From positions 186,001 through 250,000 of the forward strand of contig JADJQS010000015.1 in assembly GCA_016712635.1 (NCBI GenBank): a stretch of DNA of 64,000 nt, in the 5' to 3' direction. Below are positions 1 through 10,253 of this stretch, piece by piece. The notes beneath the pieces were generated by a model. It ran no database searches and was not told the origin of the DNA. It saw only the letters and a list, made by a program, of their open reading frames with translations. This stretch comes from Gammaproteobacteria bacterium (GTDB taxonomy: Bacteria; Pseudomonadota; Gammaproteobacteria; SZUA-140). Position 1 is the stretch's first letter; every line of letters begins with the position of its first letter. The translations under genes were made by a program, and so were the position numbers.

Positions 1-2
1 CC

Positions 3-689
3 AAATGGCATCTTTTCGGTGAAAAGCCCGTCGCGAGCGAGATCCCTTCAGTCGAATCGCTGCCTGAGACCCAGCTCAATTTGACGCTGAGCGGGGTAGT
101 GGCTTCCGGGAGCATGACGGGCGGTGGCGCGATCATCGCTGCTCCCGGCGGGGTGGAGGCATTTTATCCCGTCAATTCCCAGCTGCCCGGTGGGGCAGTG
201 CTGAAGGAAGTCCATCCCGACCGCGTGGTGCTGGAACGGAACGGGCGCCTGGAGACCTTGCGCCTGCCCAAGGAGGGGCTTGGGAACGTCAGCGGGGAGC
301 AGCCCGAAGCGTCTGGCGGTCAGGCGACGCAATCCCGCGCGGCGAACAGAGGGGGTGCCGGGCCCGCGGCGGTGCCTGCCAATCTGCGTGAGTTTCGCGA
401 CATGGTGTTATCCGATCCCCAGAGCGCAGGAAGTCTGGTCCAAATCAATCCCAAGAGCGCCGACGGTCGCTTCGTCGGTTATGAACTCCAGCCCGGCCAG
501 GATGCAGCCCTGTTCGCGCGCGCAGGGCTTTCCCCGGGTGATATCGTGACCAGCGTCAACGGGGTAAAGCTGGACTCCCCCGCCAAGGCATTGAGCTTGT
601 TACGCGGCCTGACGAGCGCCGAGGAGGTCCGGCTGGAGATCGAGCGCGGCGGTGTGCCGCAATCGCTCATTATGAACATTAATCAATAG
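3..689 (+). CDS. gspC: Type II secretion system protein C (GspC), 3' part
   Basis: The reading frame is already open at the left edge, so the N-terminal cytoplasmic and membrane part lies outside the window; 228 residues are visible. GspC is the inner-membrane clamp of the type II secretion system and contacts the GspD secretin in the periplasm. The first visible residues (WHLFGEKP, then PETQLNLTLSGVVAS) are typical of the GspC homology region. It is followed by a low-complexity linker at about residues 85-115 and a PDZ domain over the last 110 residues (GLSPGDIVTSVNG). No other gsp gene follows; rpmE comes next behind its own promoter. Family assignment is firm from the homology region plus PDZ order. 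Confidence 0.85.
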   Translation, partial: KWHLFGEKPVASEIPSVESLPETQLNLTLSGVVASGSMTGGGAIIAAPGGVEAFYPVNSQLPGGAVLKEVHPDRVVLERNGRLETLRLPKEGLGNVSGEQPEASGGQATQSRAANRGGAGPAAVPANLREFRDMVLSDPQSAGSLVQINPKSADGRFVGYELQPGQDAALFARAGLSPGDIVTSVNGVKLDSPAKALSLLRGLTSAEEVRLEIERGGVPQSLIMNINQ

Positions 690-710
690 TCTCCCGCTGC
701 CTGGCTCGAC

Positions 711-739
711 TTGCCGGAACAGGGATATTTGCATACAAT
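711..739 (+). promoter_or_regulatory. Sigma-70-type promoter of rpmE
   Basis: TTGCCG at 711-716 and TACAAT at 734-739 are separated by 17 bases. They match the consensus at 4 of 6 and 5 of 6 positions. The predicted transcript starts near 746, giving a leader of about 68 nt before rpmE. Confidence 0.6.
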
Positions 740-761
740 AGCCGGTCTTTTGGCCTGCCTG

Positions 762-781
762 CCATCCCGGTGCCGGGGTGG
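762..781 (+). promoter_or_regulatory. Stem-loop in the rpmE leader
   Basis: CCATCCCGG (762-770) can pair with CCGGGGTGG (773-781) with one G-U pair and a two-base loop. It lies between the predicted promoter and the rpmE start. Ribosomal protein L31 leaders are known autoregulatory elements in several bacterial groups. I see only the stem, not a match to a named motif, so a regulatory role is inference. Confidence 0.3.
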
Positions 782-813
782 GGCGGATACAGTTGGGTTA
801 TGAGGATACGGTC

Positions 814-1020
814 ATGAAGTCGGAGATTCACCCTGCCTACAACGAGATCACGGTTACCTGCGGTTGCGGTAACACGTTCAAGACCCGCTCGACTGCGGGC
901 AAGGATCTGCATCTCGATGTATGTTCGCAATGCCATCCGTTCTACACCGGCAAACAGAAGCTGGTCGATACCGCCGGCCGTGTCGACAAGTTCAGACAGA
1001 AGTATGGCATGAAAAAATAG
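814..1020 (+). CDS. rpmE: 50S ribosomal protein L31, zinc-binding type
   Basis: A 68-residue protein of the normal L31 length, a component of the large ribosomal subunit that bridges the subunits. The four zinc-ligand cysteines of the C+ type are present: C16 and C18 (CGCGNTF) and C37 and C40 (CSQCHPFYTG). The start at 814 (MKSEIHPAY) is preferred over an in-frame ATG at 778 because it matches the family N terminus and has TGAGGAT upstream. The gene is monocistronic, with a promoter at 711-739 and a terminator at 1047-1075. The zinc form is normally used when zinc is plentiful; no zinc-free paralogue is in the window. Confidence 0.96.
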   Translation: MKSEIHPAYNEITVTCGCGNTFKTRSTAGKDLHLDVCSQCHPFYTGKQKLVDTAGRVDKFRQKYGMKK

Positions 1021-1046
1021 CGCGATGCCGTTGGCGCGTGCAGTTG

Positions 1047-1075
1047 AAAGGGCACCCCGCGGGCGTGCCCTTTTT
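1047..1075 (+). terminator. Rho-independent terminator after rpmE
   Basis: AAAGGGCAC (1047-1055) pairs perfectly with GTGCCCTTT (1065-1073), with an inner CCC/GGG pairing, and is followed by a T run (1071-1075). It lies upstream of the chosen nuclease start, which argues against using the earlier in-frame ATG at 1025 for that gene. Confidence 0.85.
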
Positions 1076-1114
1076 CGTTTTGGACCGCGTGGCGGAGCCT
1101 GGAAGCCGTGGTTC

Positions 1115-1873
1115 ATGCTCGCCCTTGCGGGAGTGCTCATCGTCCCTCGCGCGGGAGCTGAGTGCCGGTCTGATCGCATCGATGAGCGGGCCAGGGTCGC
1201 ACACGTGCATGACGGCGACACGCTCGTGCTCAGCGACAGGCGCAAGGTACGCCTGATCGGCATTAATACGCCCGAGCTTCCGCGCGATGGCGCCGCAGGC
1301 CAGCCATACGCGCACGAGGCGCGCGATGCCCTGGCAGCCCTGCTTGAGTCGGGCGACGAACTCGGTTTGCGTTATGACGATGAACGCGTCGACCGTTACG
1401 GCCGTTCGCTCGCCCACCTCTATCGAGGGGACGGCGCGAGCATCCAGGCCTGGTTGTTGCAGCGGGGCTATGCAGTAGCCATCGCGGTGCCTCCCAACCT
1501 TGGTAACCAGGATTGTTATCGCCGTGCCGAGGAGCGGGCGAGCCGCGCCGGCATCGGATTGTGGGGGTTGCCATATTATCAGCCGCTGGCCTCGGCAGGC
1601 CTCAAAGCCGCTGCGCCGGAAGCGGGATTCCGCTTCGTGCGCGGTAAGGTGGTGCGCGCCGGCTATGGTGCGGGCGCAGTATGGTTAAATCTTGAAGGAG
1701 GGCTTGCACTGCGCATTGCGCGGCCGGATCTGCGCTATTTCCCGGATTTCCGCCCGCACGATCTTGTCGGGCGCACAGTGATTGCGCGCGGGTGGCTTAA
1801 CCCGGGCGGCGCGGCTCCTCTGATGCAGATACGCCATCCCGCGTCGCTGCAGGTCGTCGCGGATGACGGATGA
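1115..1873 (+). CDS. Secreted staphylococcal-nuclease-fold (TNase-like) nuclease
   Basis: A 252-residue protein with a signal peptide (MLALAGVLIVPRAGA, cleavage before E16) and an SNase domain over about residues 25-150. The catalytic pattern is visible: D33 and D35 in HDGDT, R46 and E54 in RLIGINTPE, and a second arginine in DRYGR. It probably cleaves nucleic acids in the periplasm or outside the cell with calcium. The C-terminal 90 residues form an extra beta-rich, OB-like segment not needed for catalysis. The start at 1115 was chosen because it yields the signal peptide, has GGAAG 10 bases upstream and lies beyond the rpmE terminator. A nuclease gene also sits between rpmE and malic enzyme in Pseudomonas. 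Confidence 0.8.
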   Translation: MLALAGVLIVPRAGAECRSDRIDERARVAHVHDGDTLVLSDRRKVRLIGINTPELPRDGAAGQPYAHEARDALAALLESGDELGLRYDDERVDRYGRSLAHLYRGDGASIQAWLLQRGYAVAIAVPPNLGNQDCYRRAEERASRAGIGLWGLPYYQPLASAGLKAAAPEAGFRFVRGKVVRAGYGAGAVWLNLEGGLALRIARPDLRYFPDFRPHDLVGRTVIARGWLNPGGAAPLMQIRHPASLQVVADDG

Positions 1874-1892
1874 AGTGCGGGGTAACACGCCG

Positions 1893-3362
1893 ATGATATC
1901 ACTCCGCACAGGTTTGCTTTCCATCCTGGCGGCGTGTCAGTTTCTGGGTGCCTGCGCGGTGAATCCTGCCACCGGCAGAAACGACTTCGTCCTGATGTCC
2001 GAGCAGGATGAGATCCGGCTTGGACGCGATGCCCATGCGCAGATCGTACGACGCTTCGGCGACGCCTATGAGGATCCCGAACTGCAGGCCTATGTCCAGC
2101 GCGTGGGGGCACGACTTGCGGTCAACAGCCATCGCGGTGAGCTGGTTTACCGCTTCACCGTGCTGGATTCTCCCGAGGTCAACGCCTTCGCGCTGCCCGG
2201 CGGATATGTCTATATCACCCGCGGCCTGCTCGCCTATCTCAATTCCGAGGCCGAGATGGCGGCCGTGCTCGGCCATGAAATCGGCCATGTCACCGCGCGC
2301 CATTCCGTGCGCCAGATCAGCGGAACCCGCGCCGCCCAGATCGGCTATAGCATCGGCTCATTGCTGGTTCCTGAACTGCGCAATCAGGTCGGCCAGGGAC
2401 TTTTCAACGTGCTGGGCGGAGCGATCACCAGCGGTTACGGGCGCGAGCACGAACTGGAGGCGGATCGGCTCGGAGCGGAATATCTGGCGCGCAGCGGCTA
2501 CGATCCGCACGCCATGCTCAAGGTGCTGGCAGTACTTAAGGATCAGGAACTTTACGAGCGTCAGCTGGCGGAGGAGGAAGGCCGCCAGCCGAGGATTTAC
2601 CACGGCGTATTTGCCTCGCATCCATCCAGCGACAAGCGCCTGCAGGAGGTCGTTGCCTTTGCGGAACCTGTATCCGCGGGGGCGGACATGCGCGAGGAGG
2701 AGGATTTTCTGCGCTTTCTCGACGGCATGGTCTACGGCGACGGTGAAAGGGCCGGCGTGGTGCGTGCCGGGGTGTTTTATCACGCGGAACTCGGCATAGG
2801 CTTCACACTGCCGGCGGGTTGGTCGACCGAGAACCTTCCGGAACGCCTGGTGCTGCAATCGCCCGCTCGCGATGCGGTATTACATGTGGCGGTGGAGGAT
2901 CTCAACCGGCGGGTTTCCCCGCGCGAATTTATCCTTAGCCGCATCAAGTCGAAAACCGTGCACCAGGAGGAGGACATCCGGCCGGCCGGCCTTGATGGGT
3001 ATAGCGTTCTGGTCGAGTCCGGCACCTCGTCCGCCCCGCGCCTGGAGCGCATCAGCGTTGTCTATCACCAGGAACGGGTGTATCTGTTTACCGGGACGTG
3101 CAAGGATCGGGATGGATTTGACCGATACGATGCGTATTTTATTGCTGTGACGCACAGTTTCCATCCACTTTCCGGCTCGGAACAGGAACTTGCCGGTGCG
3201 CTCCGGATCAGGTTGGTGCGCGCGGAGGCAGAAGCCGGCTTTGAGGAACTGGCGCGGCAATCGCCGCTGACACTGCACGCCGAAGAACAGCTCAGGCTGT
3301 TGAACCAGTTGTACCCTGAAGGGGTTCCGGCGCCAGGAGCCACACTAAAGACCATTCGGTAA
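1893..3362 (+). CDS. M48 family zinc metallopeptidase, lipoprotein
   Basis: A 489-residue protein with a lipoprotein signal (lipobox FLGAC, Cys21), so probably anchored facing the periplasm. The zinc site is complete: HEIGH at 128-132 and the third ligand E189 in HELEAD. This is the Peptidase_M48 layout of BepA/LoiP-like quality-control proteases that act on outer-membrane proteins. The last 220 residues form a second region ending in a short LysM-like segment (LTLHAEEQLRLLNQLYP) seen in many proteobacterial M48 lipoproteins. The start at 1893 puts the lipobox at the normal distance; an in-frame ATG at 1863 overlaps the nuclease gene and would add ten residues. Confidence 0.85.
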   Translation: MISLRTGLLSILAACQFLGACAVNPATGRNDFVLMSEQDEIRLGRDAHAQIVRRFGDAYEDPELQAYVQRVGARLAVNSHRGELVYRFTVLDSPEVNAFALPGGYVYITRGLLAYLNSEAEMAAVLGHEIGHVTARHSVRQISGTRAAQIGYSIGSLLVPELRNQVGQGLFNVLGGAITSGYGREHELEADRLGAEYLARSGYDPHAMLKVLAVLKDQELYERQLAEEEGRQPRIYHGVFASHPSSDKRLQEVVAFAEPVSAGADMREEEDFLRFLDGMVYGDGERAGVVRAGVFYHAELGIGFTLPAGWSTENLPERLVLQSPARDAVLHVAVEDLNRRVSPREFILSRIKSKTVHQEEDIRPAGLDGYSVLVESGTSSAPRLERISVVYHQERVYLFTGTCKDRDGFDRYDAYFIAVTHSFHPLSGSEQELAGALRIRLVRAEAEAGFEELARQSPLTLHAEEQLRLLNQLYPEGVPAPGATLKTIR

Positions 3363-3438
3363 CGCCGTCCTGTATTTGCAGTGGCGGATCCAATCACGGA
3401 TAATTGTCGGTTCTACCGCAACATATGACTTCCGACCG

Positions 3439-4728
<1,290 letters not shown>

Positions 4729-4873
4729 CTCAATAAACAGGCTTGCATGCCGATCTTAAACCTGCCGGCGACAGCGCCGGAGCAGTAAATTTGCTACCGT
4801 GCGGCCACCGCGGGTACGGGCGGCCAGCAGCGCACGGTGATCCTGCAGCGCAAGGCGAAACTCTGGAGTCGCC

Positions 4874-5797
4874 ATGAGCAAGATCACTATCATCGGTGCC
4901 GGTCGGGTGGGTGAATCCACGGCGCAGATACTGTCCCAGAGCGAGCTGGTCCATGAGATCGTATTGATGGACATCCGCGATGGCGTCGCACGCGGTACCG
5001 CTCTCGATATCCAGGAATCCGCACTACTGTTCGGTTTTGATACGCGAGTCACCGGCGACGAGAGTCCTGAAGCGATGGCCGGTTCGGATCTGGTGGTGGT
5101 CACCGCCGGAATGCCGCGCAAACCTGGCATGTCGCGCTCGGACGTGCTGATGACGAACGTCAAGGTGGTCGAGGGCATCATCGCCGATATTGCCCGCCAC
5201 GCGCCCGACGCAATCGTCATAATGGTAACCAACCCGGTCGATGTTCTCACCCACATCGCCTGGAGCCGCAGCGGATGGGATCGCGCCCGTGTGTTCGGTC
5301 TCTCCGGTGTGCTGGATTCCGCACGCATGGCGAGCTTTATCGCCATGGAGACCGGCTTGTCTATCAAGGACGTCACAGCGCTGGTGCTGGGTGGACACGG
5401 CGACGCGATGGTGCCGATGCCGCGCTACACCACCATCAACGGTATCCCGCTTGATCATTTCCTCGACCAAGGCAGGATCAATGCCATTGTGGAGCGCACG
5501 CGTAATGGCGGGGCGGAGATCCTGGCCCTCAAGAAGACCAGCAGCGCCAACGACTCTCCGGCCGCCGCAGTCGCCGTCATGCTCGATGCCGTGTGCAATG
5601 ACCGCATGCGGATACTGCCCTGCGTGGCGGTGCTCGACGGGGAATATGGGATGCATGATATCTCCATCGGTGTGCCGGTGGTTCTGGGACGGCGGGGAGT
5701 GGAGCGAGTCGTGGAGTTACCGCTCAGCGACGAAGAGCGCCGGCAGTTCATTCATTCCGTGGAAATGGTGCGCAGGGATCTCGTGTCCTTATCCTGA
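4874..5797 (+). CDS. mdh: Malate dehydrogenase, LDH-like type
   Basis: A 307-residue NAD-dependent malate dehydrogenase of the LDH-like (type 3) group, interconverting malate and oxaloacetate. It shows the N-terminal Rossmann motif GAGRVGESTA, the mobile-loop substrate arginines in AGMPRKPGMSR, NPVDVLTHIAW, the proton-relay histidine in GGHGDAMVP and the SANDSPAAAV segment. It lies 145 bp after the malic enzyme gene on the same strand. The two enzymes act on the same substrate, so co-expression is plausible. The intervening 145 bp shows no clear promoter or terminator. Confidence 0.92.
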   Translation: MSKITIIGAGRVGESTAQILSQSELVHEIVLMDIRDGVARGTALDIQESALLFGFDTRVTGDESPEAMAGSDLVVVTAGMPRKPGMSRSDVLMTNVKVVEGIIADIARHAPDAIVIMVTNPVDVLTHIAWSRSGWDRARVFGLSGVLDSARMASFIAMETGLSIKDVTALVLGGHGDAMVPMPRYTTINGIPLDHFLDQGRINAIVERTRNGGAEILALKKTSSANDSPAAAVAVMLDAVCNDRMRILPCVAVLDGEYGMHDISIGVPVVLGRRGVERVVELPLSDEERRQFIHSVEMVRRDLVSLS

Positions 5798-5888
5798 GGC
5801 GAAGGGCTGGGCTGTTTGACGTGATTCACCCGTGCCATGAGTCCGTTTCTGTCAAGCGGGCAGACAGGCATATGTATCGGCGGTGGTA

Positions 5889-8336
5889 TCAGAACAACTG
5901 TTCCGGCGCCAGCGGTGCCGTAGTCCCTTGGGTGTCGCCACCGGCTGCGGTGGGTATCGAGCCGGCGTATTGTCGTGGCGCATTGTCGGTGAAGAAGGTT
6001 TCGAAAATCCCGTTCGACTGACTGCTCCTGGCGAGCAGGCCGCTGGCCGGATCGATACGTACCGTCACTAGACCCGGCGGCCGGTCCAGCGGATGTTCCG
6101 GAGTCCCGCGCAGAGCCTCGCGCATGAAGGCGATCCACATCGGCAACGCGGCGCGCCCCCCGGTTTCACCATTGCCGAGCGCCTGTGGCTTGTCGAAGCC
6201 GACCCAGCTGACGGCCACTATGTCAGAAGTGAAGCCGACGAACCATGCGTCGCGCTGGTCGTTTGTCGTGCCGGTTTTTCCTGCAATATCTCCGCGCCCG
6301 AGCTGTTTCGCGCGCACGCCGGTGCCGATCTGGACCACGTCGCGCATCATTGAAGTCATCAGATAGGCGTTCTGCGCTGAGATCGTCCGTTTGGCATGGT
6401 TGAATTCCGGCAAGGATGTCGTGTCATGGGCAGGTGCAATCACGAGCTCAGCGGGTTCTGCTTCGTCCTCTGGCGTATCTTCGCACTCCAGGCAGACACG
6501 GTCGGGAACCGTCCGGGATATAACCTCCTCGTTCGCCCCGACAATGCGATCGATGAAATAAGGCTGGACTCGATGGCCGCCGTTGGCGAAAACCGCGTAT
6601 CCAGCGGCCAGCTGCAATGGTGTGACCGAGGCGCTGCCGAGTGCGAGCGAGAGATTACGCGGGATATCACTGGCCTGAAAGCCGAAGCGGGTCAGGTAAT
6701 CGAGGCAGTAGTCGATGCCTATTGAGCGCAGCAGGCGAATCGAAACGAGATTGCGTGAATTCACCAGCGCTACCCGCAGCCTGGTGGGGCCGAAGAATTC
6801 TCCGGTATAGTTTTCCGGTCGCCAGGCGCTTTCCAGGGCCGGATCATCGAAGACTACTGGTGCGTCGTTAATCAGCGTCGCTGGCGTAAAACCTTTTTCC
6901 AGCGCAGCGGAATAGAGGAACGGCTTGAAACTGGAGCCCGGCTGGCGCAGGGCCTGCGTGACGCGATTGAACTTGCTGCGCTGGAAATCGAATCCGCCCA
7001 CGAGCGTGGTGACGGCACCGTCTTCTGGATCCAGTGAGACCAATGCGCCCTGTGCCGCGGGAATCTGCGCCAAATGCCAGCCGTCGGGGGTAGATGCGAT
7101 GCGCACGATGTCTCCGATGCGGACCACATCGGCGGCAGACTGCGGGATCGCGCCGCGCCGGTTTTCGCTGATGTAAGGCTGTGCCCACGACAGGCCTTCC
7201 CAGGCGATGTCGACATTCTTTCCATCGGCCAGTTTCACGGTGATCCCCTGTTCCACCACCCGCGCGACGAGCGCGGGTATCAGTCCGCCGACCTCTTCAT
7301 GACTGCGCAGTGCCGCGGTCCATGCAGGTTCGTCAGAGAGCTGGGCGAGGTTGATGCGGCCCTCGGCCCCGCGGAAACCGTGGCGACGATCGTAGGCTAG
7401 CAGGGCGGCGCGCAGCGAGTCGGTAGCGGCCTGCTGCAGGCGCGAATCCAGCGTCGTATAGATCTTAAACCCGGAAGTGTAGGCGGCTTGTTCTCCGTAG
7501 CGCTCGATCATGGCTGCACGAACCACCTCGGCGAGATAATCGGCCTCGACCTCCATCGACGCGCCGTGGAGCTTCGCATCGTCGGGGGCCTGCGCGGCCT
7601 GTGCGTACCCGGCGGCGTCGATATAGCCGAGTTCGCGCATGCGCCGCAGTACATAGTTGCGGCGCGCTATGGCATGTTCCGGATCCGCCAGCGGATTGTA
7701 ACGCGAAGGTGCCTTCGGAAGGCCGGCGATCATTGCGATCTGGGCGAGTGACAGGTTCGCAACGCTCGCTCCATAGTAGGTGTGGGCGGCCGCCGCGACG
7801 CCGTAGGCGCGGTTGCCGAGATATATCTTGTTGAGATAGAGCTCCAGGATTTCCTCCTTGGGAAGCTCCTTGTCTATTTTCAGAGCCAGGAAGATCTCGC
7901 TGAGCTTGCGCAGATAGGTCTTCTCGCTGGTCAGGAAGAAGTTGCGCGCCACCTGCATGGTGATTGTGCTTCCCCCCTGGGATTTTTCCCCCGTACGCGC
8001 CAGGTTCAACGCAGCGCGCAGAATGCCCTGGTAGTCGACGCCTGGATGCTCGAAGAAGCGGTCGTCCTCGGCCGCGAGGATCGCCTTGATCATGAGTTGC
8101 GGCGTCTCCTCGTACCGGATCGGCGTACGTTTCTGTTCGCCGAATTCGGCTATAAGTCGGCCGTCTCGGGTATAAACTCGCATGGGCACCTGTAGCCGGA
8201 TGTCTTGCAGCGCCTCTATGGGCGGCAGATTGGGTGCAATAACCAGGTAACTGACGGCCAGGCCGAGGGCGCCAAGCAGTGCCGTTCCGCCAATGCCAAG
8301 CAGGCCGGCGAGGAGTAGTTTGCGCGGGTAAGTCAT
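5889..8336 (-). CDS. mrcA: Penicillin-binding protein 1A (bifunctional transglycosylase/transpeptidase)
   Basis: An 815-residue class A PBP that polymerises and cross-links peptidoglycan at the inner membrane. There is a membrane anchor at about residues 7-33, then a glycosyltransferase domain with E90 in AAEDDRFFEHPGVD, and a transpeptidase domain with SSFK (catalytic S468), SRN (527-529) and KTGT (687-690). An OB-like insert lies between the catalytic domains. The start at 8336 (MTYPRKLLLAG) is preferred; the frame runs on to 8450 without membrane-protein character. It is divergent from pilM, the usual arrangement in gammaproteobacteria. A TATACT lies upstream on the minus strand, without a good -35. 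Confidence 0.95.
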   Translation of the reverse strand: MTYPRKLLLAGLLGIGGTALLGALGLAVSYLVIAPNLPPIEALQDIRLQVPMRVYTRDGRLIAEFGEQKRTPIRYEETPQLMIKAILAAEDDRFFEHPGVDYQGILRAALNLARTGEKSQGGSTITMQVARNFFLTSEKTYLRKLSEIFLALKIDKELPKEEILELYLNKIYLGNRAYGVAAAAHTYYGASVANLSLAQIAMIAGLPKAPSRYNPLADPEHAIARRNYVLRRMRELGYIDAAGYAQAAQAPDDAKLHGASMEVEADYLAEVVRAAMIERYGEQAAYTSGFKIYTTLDSRLQQAATDSLRAALLAYDRRHGFRGAEGRINLAQLSDEPAWTAALRSHEEVGGLIPALVARVVEQGITVKLADGKNVDIAWEGLSWAQPYISENRRGAIPQSAADVVRIGDIVRIASTPDGWHLAQIPAAQGALVSLDPEDGAVTTLVGGFDFQRSKFNRVTQALRQPGSSFKPFLYSAALEKGFTPATLINDAPVVFDDPALESAWRPENYTGEFFGPTRLRVALVNSRNLVSIRLLRSIGIDYCLDYLTRFGFQASDIPRNLSLALGSASVTPLQLAAGYAVFANGGHRVQPYFIDRIVGANEEVISRTVPDRVCLECEDTPEDEAEPAELVIAPAHDTTSLPEFNHAKRTISAQNAYLMTSMMRDVVQIGTGVRAKQLGRGDIAGKTGTTNDQRDAWFVGFTSDIVAVSWVGFDKPQALGNGETGGRAALPMWIAFMREALRGTPEHPLDRPPGLVTVRIDPASGLLARSSQSNGIFETFFTDNAPRQYAGSIPTAAGGDTQGTTAPLAPEQLF

Positions 8337-8443
8337 AATCGCGTCGGGAAATGAGAATGGCGACCAGTTAACAAAAATACGGGCTAGAGTATAAAACTTT
8401 TTACCGTCGCGGACGATAACATGCGTTGTAAGACCTGTGCTTG

Positions 8444-8472
8444 TTGTCAATTATTACCTTAAAACCTATAGT
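8444..8472 (+). promoter_or_regulatory. Sigma-70-type promoter of the pil operon
   Basis: TTGTCA (8444-8449) and TATAGT (8467-8472) are separated by exactly 17 bases, each matching consensus at 5 of 6 positions. Transcription would start near 8479, about 60 nt before pilM. It lies in the mrcA/pilM divergent region. Confidence 0.65.
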
Positions 8473-8538
8473 TGCACGTTGGGACGAAACCAATGAACAG
8501 GGATCTGCGTACCCGAGGACGGGTTGAGGGAAGCCACC

Positions 8539-9609
8539 ATGTTTCAGCTTTTCAATAGGACGGCGTCGCCCCTCATCGGGCTCGACATCAGTTCCACTTC
8601 GGTGAAACTGCTCGAGCTGGGACAAAGCGGCAATCGCTATCGGGTGGAAAGCTACGCGGTGGTGCCTCTCCCCCAGAATGCTGTCGAAGAGAAGAACATC
8701 TCCGATGTCGAAGCCGTGGGCGCCGCGATCAAGCGTGCGGTGAGCCGCGCCGGCACGCGTACCAAAAACGCGGCCGTTGCCGTGGCCGGTTCGGCGGTGA
8801 TCACCAAGGTGATTAACATGCCGGCCAACTTGTCCGACGATGAGCTGGCCGACCAGATCCAGCTTGAGGCTGACCAGTACATCCCTTATCCGAGGGAAGA
8901 GGTGAACCTCGATTTCGAGGTGATGGGCCCATCCGATAAGCAGGAGGGCACGGTCGACGTCCTGCTTGCCGCCTCCCGCAGCGAAAACGTGGACGTACGT
9001 GTGGCTGCCCTGGAACTGGGAGGGCTCAACGCCAGGATCGTGGATGTTGAGGCATTTGCCATGGAGTCGGCATTCTCCCTTCTCGCCAGCCAATTGCCCG
9101 ATAACGGCGTTGGCAAGACCATCGCCGTCATCGACGTGGGAGCAACCATGACGACGCTGAGCGTGTCTCACGACTTCAAGGTTATATACACCCGCGAGCA
9201 GGTGTTCGGCGGCAAGCAACTGACCGACGAGATCATGCGCCGCTATGGCCTGTCTTATGAGGAGGCGGGTCTGGCCAAGAAGCAGGGCGGCCTGCCCGAC
9301 AACTACGAACCCGAAGTTCTGCAGCCGTTCAAGGAAGCGATGGCACAGCAGGTGAGCCGTTCACTGCAGTTTTTCTTTTCGTCCAGCCAGCACAATTCGG
9401 TCGATCATATCGTCCTGGCGGGCGGCTGCGCAGCAATTCCCGGCGTGGATGCGCTGATTGAGGACAAGATCGGGATAACCGCATCGGTAGCAAACCCCTT
9501 TGCCGACATGTCGTTGACCTCACGCATCAACCCTGAGGCGATCCGGTCCGACGCCTCCTCGCTGATGATAGCGTGCGGCCTGGCCATGAGGAGGTTTTCC
9601 GAGCGATGA
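8539..9609 (+). CDS. pilM: Type IV pilus assembly protein PilM
   Basis: A 356-residue cytoplasmic actin-like ATPase-fold protein that forms the inner ring of the pilus alignment complex by binding the PilN tail. The nucleotide-binding motifs are GLDISSTSVKLLEL near residue 15 and AVIDVGATMTTLSV near residue 200. The ATG at 8539 has TTGAGGGA upstream. The stop overlaps the pilN start as ATGA at 9606-9609, so translation is probably coupled. It is the first gene of the pilMNOPQ operon, which assembles and aligns type IV pili used in twitching, adhesion and DNA uptake. Confidence 0.96.
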   Translation: MFQLFNRTASPLIGLDISSTSVKLLELGQSGNRYRVESYAVVPLPQNAVEEKNISDVEAVGAAIKRAVSRAGTRTKNAAVAVAGSAVITKVINMPANLSDDELADQIQLEADQYIPYPREEVNLDFEVMGPSDKQEGTVDVLLAASRSENVDVRVAALELGGLNARIVDVEAFAMESAFSLLASQLPDNGVGKTIAVIDVGATMTTLSVSHDFKVIYTREQVFGGKQLTDEIMRRYGLSYEEAGLAKKQGGLPDNYEPEVLQPFKEAMAQQVSRSLQFFFSSSQHNSVDHIVLAGGCAAIPGVDALIEDKIGITASVANPFADMSLTSRINPEAIRSDASSLMIACGLAMRRFSER

Positions 9610-10250
9610 CCTGCATCAATCTTTTACCGTGGCGCGAAATTCGGCGCAAAGAGCAGCAGCGGCAGTTCTTCTCCGTCGCTGCCGGCGCAGCTGTGCTGAT
9701 GGGCCTGATCGTGTTCTATATCCACATCCACGTCGGCGGCATGATCGAGCTGCAGTCCACGCGCAACAAATTCCTCGAGGATGAGATCGTCAAGGTAGAG
9801 GCAAAGATCGTCGAGATCAAGACTATCGAGGCCAAGAAGGAACAGCTGCTCGCGCGCATGAATATCATTCAGCAGCTCCAGACGCGCCGCCCCGCCATCG
9901 TCCACGTATTCGACGAGCTGGCCAAGGCGGTACCCAGCGGCATGTACCTGACCAACATATCCCAGCAGGGAAAACTGCTGGTGATCGAAGGGGTCGCGCA
10001 ATCCAACGCCAGGGTGTCGGCGTTCATGCGCAACCTCGATGCCTCGGACTGGTTCACCAGCCCCCGGCTCGAGGTGATCGAGGCGGACAGTAAAGATCTG
10101 GCCCGGACCAGCCACTTCAAGCTTGCAGTCAGCCAGGTCGCGTCCGAAGGCGATGCGGAGGCAGCGGAGACCGCCAATACGGAAACCAAGAAGGATCCGA
10201 AGCAGTCAGCTCCGAAAAAAGCCGCAAAACCCAACAAGGCGAAGAAATAA
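9606..10250 (+). CDS. pilN: Type IV pilus inner-membrane protein PilN
   Basis: A 214-residue bitopic inner-membrane protein. The N-terminal NLLPWR (residues 5-10) is the conserved PilM-binding motif, followed by one membrane segment at about 24-42 and a coiled-coil/ferredoxin-like periplasmic part. It forms heterodimers with PilO. The last 30 residues are lysine- and alanine-rich (KKDPKQSAPKKAAK), a low-complexity tail. The start overlaps the pilM stop by four bases, and pilO follows after three. Confidence 0.95.
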   Translation: MTCINLLPWREIRRKEQQRQFFSVAAGAAVLMGLIVFYIHIHVGGMIELQSTRNKFLEDEIVKVEAKIVEIKTIEAKKEQLLARMNIIQQLQTRRPAIVHVFDELAKAVPSGMYLTNISQQGKLLVIEGVAQSNARVSAFMRNLDASDWFTSPRLEVIEADSKDLARTSHFKLAVSQVASEGDAEAAETANTETKKDPKQSAPKKAAKPNKAKK

Positions 10251-10253
10251 GTC